DNA of 64,000 bases from Pseudomonas sp. NFIX28 (GCF_900107395.1 NZ_FNPW01000019.1:44926-108925), one strand, 5' to 3'; counted from the first letter of the stretch, positions 39,027-47,744 are shown. The notes: a model not told the origin generated them from the letters alone. Numbers and translations: made by a program.

Positions 39027-41423
39027 ATGAGCGTATTGAACTTCCCCCGCATCTACCTCAACGGCCATATGTTCTGGAACCCGCCAACGGCCAACAACAA
39101 CGATGCACTGCCGCTCTATGACGCGGTCAGGATGGACCTCAACTGGCAGTTCCTGAAGTACTACGACATCAATCCCCAGAACGCCCCCGAAGCGCTGATG
39201 CCCTGGACCATCCAGCCGTTGTCCAGCACCCAGGTACCTCGCTATGTATTGCAGGTGCCGACCAATGCCGGGGCCTTCCGCAATCCGTTCATGCCCGCCG
39301 AATGGGACCTGTTCGGCGACAATGCCTGCGGTACCGTGAGCTACAAGGACACCCAGTCAACGATCATTGGTGGCGAGTTCCAGGCCAATACCTACATCGA
39401 CCGGGACCCGCTGGTCAGCAAGAGCTTTCAGTTGCTCGGCAACCCCTTTGGCAGCAAGGCGCCCACGCCCGCACGCTTCGTCGATATCAGCCCCTGGCAG
39501 AACACCTTCACTGCGCTGTATTTCGACAAGCTGGTGCTGGGCGACGCCCAGTGCGGCCTGACCCTCAACCGCCAGTACCGGATGCTCGACCGCTTCCTGA
39601 ACTTCAACTGGGCCTCCACCTTCGGCGGCCTGAACTATGTGACGACCACCTGGCAGAGCTGCTTTGCGAGGGAAAACCTGGACTGGGTCGTCGGCGATTC
39701 GCTCCTGCTGCAACAGCTCCAGCAGCAGATGATCGAGCAAGGCGCCAAGGGGCTGATGTTCCGCTTCTCCACCTACCTGACCTACTACGACAAGAACGGC
39801 GTGTTCAACGACTTCCCTCCGGTCAATACTCACTCCGGCGACCCCGTGGACGCAGCCCGGGTGCAGCGGATGTATGAGCAGGGGCTGAACAACGTCGCCG
39901 ATATTTTCTACAACCCGGCCTACAGCAGCACGGCGGGCACCCTGGGCCTGTGGTTCGACGACGAATTCCCCACCGCCCCGGCTGGCCGGCGCCTGGTCCC
40001 GGCGGAGCCGGTGCCGGTCTACAAGACCACGCCTGGCGATATGCAAGACACCAAGGCCACGCTGGGCGTGATCCCTGTCCAGATCACCGACGACACCCTG
40101 TCGCTGGACCTGTCCAACGGTTTTCCGTTCTACCCGGTCGATCCCGACGCGCCCATCGCGGTGGCCGAGAAATTCAATGCCGGCATCCTCCACCTGGGAA
40201 CGCGCCAGAGTGGTCAGTTCGTCTCCGTTATCACCATCGACTATAACCAGTACCGGCAGTCGGCTTTCAACCAGCGCTCGGGCATTCTCGACCTGCCCCT
40301 GAACGACCTGCAGAAGAACCTGCTCGAGAGCGGCCCCCTGGAACTGCAAAGACAGCAGCCAGGCGTCACGCCGGTGATCGCCGCCACCCAGCGAGAGTGG
40401 ACCGCCGAAGTGGTCGAGAGTGGAGGCTTCATCGACGTAGGCGACCACAAGACGCTGACGATCATGGTACAGAAGGACGGCAAGCCCGCGCCGGAGGGCA
40501 CCGAGCTGCTGGTCGCCGAATACGGCAACGCCTATATGGTGACCACCAGCGACTATTACCTGGCGTTCAGCAACGAAGCCGACTTCACCCTGTTCTACGA
40601 TTACCCGGAAGAACCTACGCTGAACCGCTCCAACCGGCCGCAGTTCATCGACACGCCGGTGGCTGTCAGCTATCTGGCCACTGGCAGCGGCCGGCGGCTC
40701 ACGGACAGGCGCACGGTCGTCACCTCCAATACCGTGCCGGAGGGAGAACCGGTCGGTTATCAGCAGTTCCTCGACCAACCCATTACCGTCGACCTGCGCC
40801 CCTGCCTGGTTTTCGACAGTGCCATCGCCCAGACCGGCACCCTGCGCGACGAAACGGCTACCAGCAACATCAACTACAGCATCGCCAGGATCCGCACCGA
40901 CGCCAGCGGTGTCGCCCGACTGGGAATCAGGGCAGAGGCACCGGGTTTCCCTACCCTGCGTTTCTTCCTGCCCGAAGGCGGCAAGATGCCCGCCGTGCCC
41001 TTCAGCTTCAACTACTCCGAGGCCTACACCGACTGCCTCGCGCCTTTGCGGGTGCTGCCGCTGGAGCCGAAGCTGCAGCAGGACTTCATCGACTACTGGA
41101 ACACCATCTACCGGGACCTGAACGCCAGCCAGCTGATGTGGAACAACTTCATCTACCCGCAGATCCTGCAACCCTTCTATTACCTGTACCCGATCATGAA
41201 CAAGTTCATGCCGCTCAACTCCCAGCAGCGCGTGGAAGGCGCCATCGACCAGTTGATCGTGCTGATCAGCAAGGAGTACCAGGAAGAAAGCACGCTCTCG
41301 ATGCCCATCACCCGTGACATGTCGCAAAGCCGACGGGCCGTGCTGGAGCTTTGGGCCAACGCCCTGGTGAAGCACAATTACCCGCCGATGCCCCTGAGCA
41401 TGAAGGACTTTCCCCCCAGCTGA
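39027..41423 (+). CDS. VioB/RebD/StaD N-terminal-domain-like protein, without ferritin-like domain
   Basis: 798 residues, no signal peptide. The start LNFPRIYLNG...PPTANNND resembles the VioB/RebD/StaD opening (LDFPRIHFRG...APTANRD as I recall it). Further resemblances: GLWFDDEF..PAGRRLVP near residue 310, GILDLPL near 418, and MPITRDMSQSRRAVLEL near 758, where VioB has MPSTRELS. In that family a C-terminal ferritin-like domain performs the indolic dimerisation; this protein stops just before it and has about 200 extra residues between 420 and 700. AAGGAG at the start, 10 bp after the cytochrome gene. Function unknown. Confidence 0.65.
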   Translation: MSVLNFPRIYLNGHMFWNPPTANNNDALPLYDAVRMDLNWQFLKYYDINPQNAPEALMPWTIQPLSSTQVPRYVLQVPTNAGAFRNPFMPAEWDLFGDNACGTVSYKDTQSTIIGGEFQANTYIDRDPLVSKSFQLLGNPFGSKAPTPARFVDISPWQNTFTALYFDKLVLGDAQCGLTLNRQYRMLDRFLNFNWASTFGGLNYVTTTWQSCFARENLDWVVGDSLLLQQLQQQMIEQGAKGLMFRFSTYLTYYDKNGVFNDFPPVNTHSGDPVDAARVQRMYEQGLNNVADIFYNPAYSSTAGTLGLWFDDEFPTAPAGRRLVPAEPVPVYKTTPGDMQDTKATLGVIPVQITDDTLSLDLSNGFPFYPVDPDAPIAVAEKFNAGILHLGTRQSGQFVSVITIDYNQYRQSAFNQRSGILDLPLNDLQKNLLESGPLELQRQQPGVTPVIAATQREWTAEVVESGGFIDVGDHKTLTIMVQKDGKPAPEGTELLVAEYGNAYMVTTSDYYLAFSNEADFTLFYDYPEEPTLNRSNRPQFIDTPVAVSYLATGSGRRLTDRRTVVTSNTVPEGEPVGYQQFLDQPITVDLRPCLVFDSAIAQTGTLRDETATSNINYSIARIRTDASGVARLGIRAEAPGFPTLRFFLPEGGKMPAVPFSFNYSEAYTDCLAPLRVLPLEPKLQQDFIDYWNTIYRDLNASQLMWNNFIYPQILQPFYYLYPIMNKFMPLNSQQRVEGAIDQLIVLISKEYQEESTLSMPITRDMSQSRRAVLELWANALVKHNYPPMPLSMKDFPPS

Positions 41424-41444
41424 CAGGAACCCCGTACCGGGAAC

Positions 41445-41469
41445 ACCGGGTGACACAGCGTCACCCGGT
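41445..41469 (+). other. perfect 10-bp stem hairpin between VioB-like gene and its relic
   Basis: ACCGGGTGAC / GTCACCCGGT with loop ACAGC, 21 bp after the VioB-like stop. No T-run follows, so it is not a classical terminator; an RNA processing or attenuation element is possible. Confidence 0.5.
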
Positions 41470-41488
41470 ACTTCACAGGAGTGCCGCC

Positions 41489-41628
41489 ATGAACGTCCGT
41501 CTCTTGCGCCCAGCAACCGCGACAAAGGCACCACGCTGTTCATGCCCGTGATGCGCTCGATGTCGCCCAGCCGGCGCGCCCTACTCAGGGCCTATCTCAC
41601 CGGCGCGCCCTGGCAGCCGCCGCTATGA
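41489..41628 (+). pseudogene. deletion relic of a second VioB-N-like gene
   Basis: CACAGGAG seven bases before ATG 41489 begins a few codons (MNVRLLRP), then the reading shifts. From about 41512, two bases out of frame with that ATG, a stretch to the TGA at 41626-41628 reads NRDKGTTLF then MPVMRSMSPSRRALLRAYL. This aligns with MPITRDMSQSRRAVLELWA at the end of the intact upstream gene and with the NRNK..MPSTRELS block of VioB. It looks like a paralogue of which only the start signal and the tail survive. Confidence 0.6.
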
Positions 41629-41657
41629 ACCGACCCAACGCCAACTGGAGAGAACCG

Positions 41658-42713
41658 ATGACAGCTCCCCTACGGATTCCCCCCCGGCCCCGTGAAGACT
41701 TGCGTGCGCACACGGTCATTCGCGAGAACCTGCTCAACCCCCGGGGCCTCTGTCTGCAAGCCGATGGCAGCCTGCTGCTGGCCGAAGCCGGCTCCGGGCG
41801 GCCGGACCAGCCGTTCAGTGGGCGTATCAGCCGGCTGCGCCCCGACCCACGCCGGACGGGTGCCTACCTGATGCCCGAAACGCTGGCCCATGGCTTTCGC
41901 TCCATGAACATGCAGGCACGCATGCTGCGCGATGAAATCCTGGGGCTGTCGGATATCGCCTGCGGCGCGGGGCGCTGCCTGGCCAGCCTGACCGACTACG
42001 TCGAAGGCTCGAAAGTCCTGGACCTGGCCTGTAGCCCTCCCGAGCCTGTGTTTCACAGCCGCGGCAACCTCAACGCCCTGTGCTATCACCCCACGCGCCA
42101 TCGCTGGCTGGCAGTCAAACCCGATAGCAACCAACTGGTGGAGTTCAGCGGCACCGGCGAGGAGCGGGTCCTGCTCGAGCTGCCCGACCTGGGCCAGGGT
42201 CAGGATGCGGTGCCCGTTACCCTGGTCTACGAACCGAGCACCGGCGCCATGTTGATCAGCCTGTTCTCCGGCGAGTTGCACCAGGACCCGAGCCGCCGGG
42301 GCATCGACTTCGCCGACCAAGCCGGCCAAGTGATCCGGGCCTGGCCGGAAAGCGGTCACAGCGAAGTCCTGATCGAAGGCCTACAACTGCCCACCGGCCT
42401 GGCACTGACCCCGACGGGACAACTGCTGGTGCTGGAACTCTGCGACCGTCTGATGCAACCGCTGCTCACGGACTGGGACGGCGAATGCCAGCACGGCGGC
42501 TTCGCCCGCTTCAGCGGCCGCCTGCTGTGCTGCAACCTGCAGACAAGAGAAGTGAGTATCCTCGCCCAGGGGCTGGATACCCCGTCCAACCTGTGCCTGG
42601 TATCGGGGGCCGTACTGATCAGCGAAGGCATGGGCTTGAGTGGCCGCCCCTTGCCCACCCCCGACGGCCCGCCCGCCCCCTTGACCGGGAGGTTGCGGCG
42701 AGTCGAACTCTAA
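41658..42713 (+). CDS. ScyD/ScyE-like beta-propeller protein
   Basis: 351-residue NHL/SMP-30-type propeller without signal peptide. The opening ENLLNPRGLCLQADGSLLLAEAG...FSGRISRL looks like the L-x-x-PRGL-x-(x)DG-x-LxVAEAG...G-x-(I/V)-(S/T)-R pattern of cyanobacterial ScyD/ScyE proteins, and LPTGLALTPTGQLLVLELCDRL and LDTPSNLCLV are further blades. ATG 41658 has GGAGA six bases upstream; ATG 41625 overlaps the stop of the relic gene. Last gene of the locus before a strong terminator. Function unknown. Confidence 0.65.
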   Translation: MTAPLRIPPRPREDLRAHTVIRENLLNPRGLCLQADGSLLLAEAGSGRPDQPFSGRISRLRPDPRRTGAYLMPETLAHGFRSMNMQARMLRDEILGLSDIACGAGRCLASLTDYVEGSKVLDLACSPPEPVFHSRGNLNALCYHPTRHRWLAVKPDSNQLVEFSGTGEERVLLELPDLGQGQDAVPVTLVYEPSTGAMLISLFSGELHQDPSRRGIDFADQAGQVIRAWPESGHSEVLIEGLQLPTGLALTPTGQLLVLELCDRLMQPLLTDWDGECQHGGFARFSGRLLCCNLQTREVSILAQGLDTPSNLCLVSGAVLISEGMGLSGRPLPTPDGPPAPLTGRLRRVEL

Positions 42714-42750
42714 AGCGGCGACACCATGCCGGTGTTTCAAGCGGCCAAAA

Positions 42751-42780
42751 AAAACGGAGCCCATCAAGGGCTCCGTTTTT
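42751..42780. terminator. bidirectional terminator between the ebo locus and ssb
   Basis: AAAACGGAGCCC / GGGCTCCGTTTTT with loop ATCAA, A-run left and T-run right. It ends the ebo-type locus on the plus strand and ssb on the minus strand. Confidence 0.9.
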
Positions 42781-42805
42781 CACTCATGACCTGCGTTCCG
42801 AGGGA

Positions 42806-43318
42806 TCAGAACGGAATATCGTCATCGAAGCTGTCATCGAAGTTCTGCGCCGGCTGCGGCGAAGACTGCTGAGGCGCTGGACGCGATTCGCGTTGTGGTG
42901 CCTGCGAAGGCTGTGGACGCGACTGCTGTGGACGTGGAGCGGAGTTGCCCATGCCCTGGCCCTGGTCGCCCTGTGGACGGCCGCCCAGCAGCTGCATGGT
43001 GCCCTGCATGTCGACGATGATTTCAGTGGTGTAACGCTTGATGCCGTCTTTTTCCCACTCGCGGGTCTGCAGCTTGCCTTCGATGTAGACCTGCGAACCT
43101 TTGCGCAGGTACTCGCCAGCGATTTCAGCGACCTTGCCGAACATCGATACACGGTGCCACTCGGTCTTCTCGACCTTCTGACCGGTCTGCTTGTCGGTCC
43201 ACTGTTCGCTGGTGGCCAGACTCAGGTTGGTCACGGCGTTACCGTTAGGCAGGTAGCGAACTTCAGGATCCTGGCCGCAAGTGCCGACCAATATGACTTT
43301 GTTAACCCCACGGGCCAT
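42806..43318 (-). CDS. ssb: single-stranded DNA-binding protein
   Basis: 170 residues: OB-fold (~1-112, MARGVNKVILVGTCGQDPEVRYLPNG, TEWHRVSMFGK, YIEGKLQTREW), then a Gln/Pro/Gly-rich disordered linker (113-160) and the acidic protein-interaction tip DSFDDDIPF. Coats single-stranded DNA in replication, repair and recombination. It follows the yajR-like gene by 9 bp and lies at the edge of the accessory region. Confidence 0.97.
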   Translation of the reverse strand: MARGVNKVILVGTCGQDPEVRYLPNGNAVTNLSLATSEQWTDKQTGQKVEKTEWHRVSMFGKVAEIAGEYLRKGSQVYIEGKLQTREWEKDGIKRYTTEIIVDMQGTMQLLGGRPQGDQGQGMGNSAPRPQQSRPQPSQAPQRESRPAPQQSSPQPAQNFDDSFDDDIPF

Positions 43319-43327
43319 AACGTTCTC

Positions 43328-44722
43328 CTAAGCTTCGCACGCCGATCGGGCTGGGTTGACCAGCTGCTCGAGGGTCGCGCGATCCAATAATTCGGTGTCC
43401 AATTTGATGTAAATGGCGGCCTCTTCGGCCACCATCACTGCATCTGTTACCCCAACAACGGCCTTCAGGCGCTCGACCAGACCGGCTTCGCGGATCGCTT
43501 CGGGCGATAACGGCAAGCGCAGGCTCGTCACATACGGGGGTTCGCGCATGGTAACAGCAAAGGCCAACCACAGTGCAGCAAGTCCTGCACAACCCAGGAA
43601 CACAACCGACAGACCGCCATGCTGGAACAGCCAGCCGCCGAGAATGCCGCCCAGTGCCGAACCGAGGAACTGACTGGTGGAGTAAACCCCCATGGCCGTG
43701 CCCTTGCCACCCGCCGGCGAAACCTTGCTGATCAACGACGGCAGCGAAGCTTCCAGCAGGTTGAACGCGGTGAAGAACACCACCGTGCCAATCACCAGGG
43801 CCCGCAGGCTGTCGCCGAACTCCCAGAAGAATAGCTCGGTGAGCAGCAGCGTAGTGACCGCGCCCAGCAGAACTCGTTTCATTTTGCGTCGCTTCTCGCC
43901 GTAGATGATGAACGGGATCATGGCGAAGAAGGAGATCAACAGCGCGGTGAGGTAGACCCACCAGTGCTGTTCCTTGGGCAGGCCGGCTTTTTCCACCAGG
44001 GCCAGCGGCAAGGCCACGAAGCTCGACATCAGCATCGCGTGCAACACGAAGATACCAAGATCCAGGCGCAGCAGGTCCGGATGCTTGAGCGTCGGCAACA
44101 ATGCCTGGCGTGCCACGCCGGACTCCCGGTGCTGCAAGGGCCCGGTCGAGCGCGGCACCATGAAGGCGACGATGAAAATGCCCAGCAGCGCCATGCCGCC
44201 GGTAGCGAAAAACAAGCCGGACAAGCCGAAACCACGGGTCAGCAACGGCCCCACCACCATGGCCACGGCAAACGACAGGCCGATGGTCATGCCGATCATG
44301 GCCATGGCTTTGGTGCGGTGTTGCTCGCGAGTCAGGTCCGACAGCAGTGCCATGACCGCCGCGGAAATCGCCCCGGCGCCCTGCAGGATGCGCCCGGCGA
44401 TCACGCCCCAGATCGAGTCGGCATTGGCCGCCAGCACGCTGCCCAGGGCAAAGACGATCAGCCCCAGGTAAATCACCGGACGACGGCCGATACGGTCGGA
44501 AATGATCCCGAACGGGATCTGGAAAATCGCCTGGGTCAGGCCGTAAGCGCCAATCGCCAACCCGATCAGGGCCGGGGTCGCTCCCGCCAGGTCCATCCCA
44601 TAGGTCGCCAGGACCGGCAACACCATGAACATGCCAAGCATACGGAAGGCGAACACCAGGGCCAGACCGCTTGCCGCGCGGGTCTCAGCACCACTCATGC
44701 GTTCGCTGTGGGGATCATGCAT
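43328..44722 (-). CDS. YajR-like MFS transporter with C-terminal domain
   Basis: 464 residues: 12 transmembrane helices, then a ~65-residue soluble tail (LSPEAIREAGLVERLKAVVGVTDAVMVAEEA) that resembles the ferredoxin-like YAM domain of E. coli YajR. The N-terminal helices read LALVFAFRMLGMFMVLPVLATYGMDL and YGLTQAIFQIPFGIISDRIGRRP (motif A), nearly as in YajR. Substrate unknown. Conserved neighbour of ssb and, divergently, uvrA in Pseudomonas. ATG 44722 has GAGG upstream. Confidence 0.85.
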   Translation of the reverse strand: MHDPHSERMSGAETRAASGLALVFAFRMLGMFMVLPVLATYGMDLAGATPALIGLAIGAYGLTQAIFQIPFGIISDRIGRRPVIYLGLIVFALGSVLAANADSIWGVIAGRILQGAGAISAAVMALLSDLTREQHRTKAMAMIGMTIGLSFAVAMVVGPLLTRGFGLSGLFFATGGMALLGIFIVAFMVPRSTGPLQHRESGVARQALLPTLKHPDLLRLDLGIFVLHAMLMSSFVALPLALVEKAGLPKEQHWWVYLTALLISFFAMIPFIIYGEKRRKMKRVLLGAVTTLLLTELFFWEFGDSLRALVIGTVVFFTAFNLLEASLPSLISKVSPAGGKGTAMGVYSTSQFLGSALGGILGGWLFQHGGLSVVFLGCAGLAALWLAFAVTMREPPYVTSLRLPLSPEAIREAGLVERLKAVVGVTDAVMVAEEAAIYIKLDTELLDRATLEQLVNPARSACEA

Positions 44723-44902
44723 GGAAAAACCTCGTGTGAACCGGCGGCGATTCTACCAGTCCGATCGATTGACGGGGTATATGGCGACGCTTTGCCGCGC
44801 AGGTTTCATCTACGACCGCGCAGACCTCGTTTGATAGTGTGCATCCATCCAGTATTTACCCTTATACTCCTACGTTTTCGACGCCCGCCGAGCGAGGCCA
44901 CT

Positions 44903-47737
44903 TTGGACAAGATCCTGATTCGTGGGGCCCGAACCCACAACCTGAAGAATATCGACCTGACCCTGCCACGGGACAAACTGATCGTCATCACCGGCCTGTC
45001 CGGATCCGGCAAATCGTCCCTGGCGTTCGACACGCTGTACGCCGAAGGCCAGCGCCGTTATGTCGAGTCGCTGTCGGCCTATGCCCGGCAATTCCTGTCG
45101 ATGATGGAAAAACCCGACGTCGACACCATCGAAGGTTTGTCGCCGGCCATTTCCATCGAGCAGAAATCCACCTCGCACAACCCGCGCTCCACCGTGGGCA
45201 CCATCACCGAGATCTACGACTACCTGCGTCTGCTGTATGCGCGGGTGGGTACGCCACGCTGCCCGGATCACGACATCCCGCTGGAAGCCCAGACCGTCAG
45301 CCAGATGGTCGACCTGGTGCTGGCCCAGCCGGAAGGCAGCAAGCTGATGCTGCTGGCGCCGGTTATTCGCGAGCGCAAGGGCGAGCACCTGTCGGTCTTC
45401 GAGGAACTGCGCGCCCAGGGCTTCGTCCGCGCCCGGGTCAACGGCAAGCTCTACGAGCTGGATGAGCTGCCGAAGCTGGATAAACAGAAGAAGCACTCGA
45501 TCGATGTGGTGGTCGACCGCTTCAAGGTCCGCGCCGACCTGCAGCAGCGTCTGGCCGAGTCCTTCGAGACCGCGCTGAAGCTGGCCGACGGTATCGCCCT
45601 GGTGGCGCCGATGGACGACGAACCCGGTGAAGAAATCATCTTTTCCGCGCGCTTCGCCTGCCCGATCTGTGGCCACGCCATCAGCGAACTGGAACCCAAG
45701 CTGTTCTCCTTCAACAACCCGGCCGGTGCCTGCCCGACCTGCGATGGCCTGGGGGTCAAGCAATTCTTCGACATCAAGCGCCTGGTCAATGGCGAGCTGA
45801 CCCTGGCCGAGGGGGCGATTCGCGGCTGGGACAGGCGTAACGTCTATTACTTCCAGATGCTTGGCTCGCTGGCCTCGCATTACGGCTTCAGCCTGGAAGT
45901 GCCGTTCAACCAGCTGCCGGCCGACCAGCAGAAGGTCATTCTCAACGGCAGCGGCACGCAGAACGTCGACTTCAAGTACCTCAACGATCGTGGCGATATC
46001 GTCAAACGCTCCCACCCGTTCGAAGGCATAGTGCCGAACCTGGAACGTCGCTACCGCGAGACCGAATCGGCCACCGTGCGCGAGGAGCTGGCCAAGTTCC
46101 TCAGCACCCAGCCGTGCCCGGATTGCCGCGGCACCCGCCTGCGTCGCGAAGCCCGCCACGTGTGGGTCGGCGAGAAAACCCTGCCGGCCGTGACCAGCCT
46201 GCCGATCGGCGATGCCACCGACTATTTCGGCACTTTGTCGCTGACTGGGCGCCGTGGCGAGATTGCCGACAAGATCCTCAAGGAAATCCGCGAGCGCCTG
46301 CAGTTCCTGGTCAATGTCGGCCTGGACTACCTGACCCTGGATCGCAGCGCCGATACCCTGTCCGGCGGCGAGGCGCAGCGTATTCGTCTGGCCAGCCAGA
46401 TCGGCGCCGGCCTGGTGGGGGTGATGTACATTCTCGACGAACCCTCCATCGGCCTGCACCAACGCGACAATGACCGCCTGCTGGGCACCCTCAAGCACCT
46501 GCGGGATATCGGCAACACGGTGATCGTGGTCGAACACGACGAGGATGCCATTCGCCTGGCCGACTATGTGGTGGACATCGGCCCTGGCGCCGGCGTGCAT
46601 GGTGGGCAGATCGTCGCCGAGGGCAGTCCCGAAGAGGTGATGTCTCATCCCGACTCACTCACCGGCAAGTACCTCTCCGGTCGGGTGAAGATTGCTGTGC
46701 CGGCCAAGCGCACACCGCGCAACAAGAAGCTCTCGCTGTCCCTCAAGGGGGCACGGGGCAACAACTTGCGCAACGTCGACCTGGACATCCCGATTGGCTT
46801 GCTGACCTGCGTAACCGGTGTTTCGGGTTCGGGCAAATCGACGCTGATCAACAACACCCTGTTCCCCCTCAGCGCCACGGCCTTGAATGGCGCCACCACG
46901 CTGGAAGCGGCTGCGCACGATAGCATCAACGGCCTGCAGCACCTGGACAAGGTAGTAGATATCGATCAAAGCCCGATCGGTCGCACACCGCGTTCCAACC
47001 CGGCGACCTATACCGGGCTGTTCACGCCGATCCGCGAACTGTTTGCCGGGGTACCCGAATCGCGCTCACGCGGTTATGGCCCGGGCCGCTTCTCTTTCAA
47101 TGTCAAGGGCGGACGCTGCGAAGCCTGCCAGGGCGACGGCCTGATCAAGGTGGAAATGCACTTCCTGCCGGACATCTACGTGCCGTGCGACGTGTGCAAG
47201 AGCAAGCGCTACAACCGTGAAACCCTTGAGATCAAATACAAGGGCAAGAGCATCCACGAGGTCCTGGAAATGACCATCGAGGAAGCGCGGGAGTTCTTCG
47301 ACCCGGTGCCGGCGCTGGCGCGCAAGCTGCAGACGCTGATGGACGTGGGGCTGTCCTATATCAAGCTGGGGCAGTCGGCGACGACCTTGTCCGGCGGTGA
47401 GGCGCAGCGGGTCAAGCTATCTCGCGAGTTGTCCAAGCGCGATACCGGCAAGACCCTCTACATCCTCGACGAGCCAACCACCGGCCTGCACTTCGCCGAT
47501 ATCCAGCAATTGCTGGATGTTTTGCATCGCCTGCGTGACCACGGCAACACCGTGGTGGTGATCGAGCACAACCTGGATGTGATCAAGACCGCCGACTGGC
47601 TGGTGGACCTGGGGCCGGAAGGCGGCTCCAAGGGCGGGCAGATCATCGCCGTGGGTACGCCGGAACAGTTGGCAGAAATGCCGCAGTCCCATACCGGCTA
47701 CTATCTCAAGCCATTGCTGACCCGCGACCGGGGCTGA
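44903..47737 (+). CDS. uvrA: excinuclease ABC subunit UvrA
   Basis: 944-residue nucleotide-excision-repair damage recogniser with two ABC ATPase modules. First Walker A GLSGSGKSS (~31-39), zinc finger CPICGH...CPTC (~253-280), signature LSGGEAQRIRLA; second Walker A GVSGSGKST (~640), second zinc finger CEACQGDG...CDVC (~740-766), signature LSGGEAQRVKLS. Start is TTG at 44903 (LDKILIRGARTHNLKN), with GAGCGAGG upstream; the in-frame extension further up is not coding. TATACT at 44863 is a candidate -10; no LexA box was seen. Confidence 0.97.
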   Translation: MDKILIRGARTHNLKNIDLTLPRDKLIVITGLSGSGKSSLAFDTLYAEGQRRYVESLSAYARQFLSMMEKPDVDTIEGLSPAISIEQKSTSHNPRSTVGTITEIYDYLRLLYARVGTPRCPDHDIPLEAQTVSQMVDLVLAQPEGSKLMLLAPVIRERKGEHLSVFEELRAQGFVRARVNGKLYELDELPKLDKQKKHSIDVVVDRFKVRADLQQRLAESFETALKLADGIALVAPMDDEPGEEIIFSARFACPICGHAISELEPKLFSFNNPAGACPTCDGLGVKQFFDIKRLVNGELTLAEGAIRGWDRRNVYYFQMLGSLASHYGFSLEVPFNQLPADQQKVILNGSGTQNVDFKYLNDRGDIVKRSHPFEGIVPNLERRYRETESATVREELAKFLSTQPCPDCRGTRLRREARHVWVGEKTLPAVTSLPIGDATDYFGTLSLTGRRGEIADKILKEIRERLQFLVNVGLDYLTLDRSADTLSGGEAQRIRLASQIGAGLVGVMYILDEPSIGLHQRDNDRLLGTLKHLRDIGNTVIVVEHDEDAIRLADYVVDIGPGAGVHGGQIVAEGSPEEVMSHPDSLTGKYLSGRVKIAVPAKRTPRNKKLSLSLKGARGNNLRNVDLDIPIGLLTCVTGVSGSGKSTLINNTLFPLSATALNGATTLEAAAHDSINGLQHLDKVVDIDQSPIGRTPRSNPATYTGLFTPIRELFAGVPESRSRGYGPGRFSFNVKGGRCEACQGDGLIKVEMHFLPDIYVPCDVCKSKRYNRETLEIKYKGKSIHEVLEMTIEEAREFFDPVPALARKLQTLMDVGLSYIKLGQSATTLSGGEAQRVKLSRELSKRDTGKTLYILDEPTTGLHFADIQQLLDVLHRLRDHGNTVVVIEHNLDVIKTADWLVDLGPEGGSKGGQIIAVGTPEQLAEMPQSHTGYYLKPLLTRDRG

Positions 47738-47744
47738 GCCCAAC

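Noticed and set aside
41433..41470. Rho-independent terminator after the VioB-N-like gene
   Set aside because: The hairpin is strong, but no T-run follows on either strand; listed as an RNA hairpin instead.
39357..41543. 728-residue antisense frame over the VioB-N-like gene
   Set aside because: Composition is that of an antisense shadow, with no ribosome-binding site or domain; the plus-strand protein carries family motifs.
43964..44902. 313-codon N-terminal extension of uvrA
   Set aside because: The extension is antisense to the YajR-like gene and shows no UvrA homology; the TTG at 44903 starts the normal 944-residue protein.
44723..44902. LexA (SOS) box upstream of uvrA
   Set aside because: No CTGT-N8-ACAG palindrome is present in the intergenic region; only a possible -10 (TATACT at 44863) was seen.
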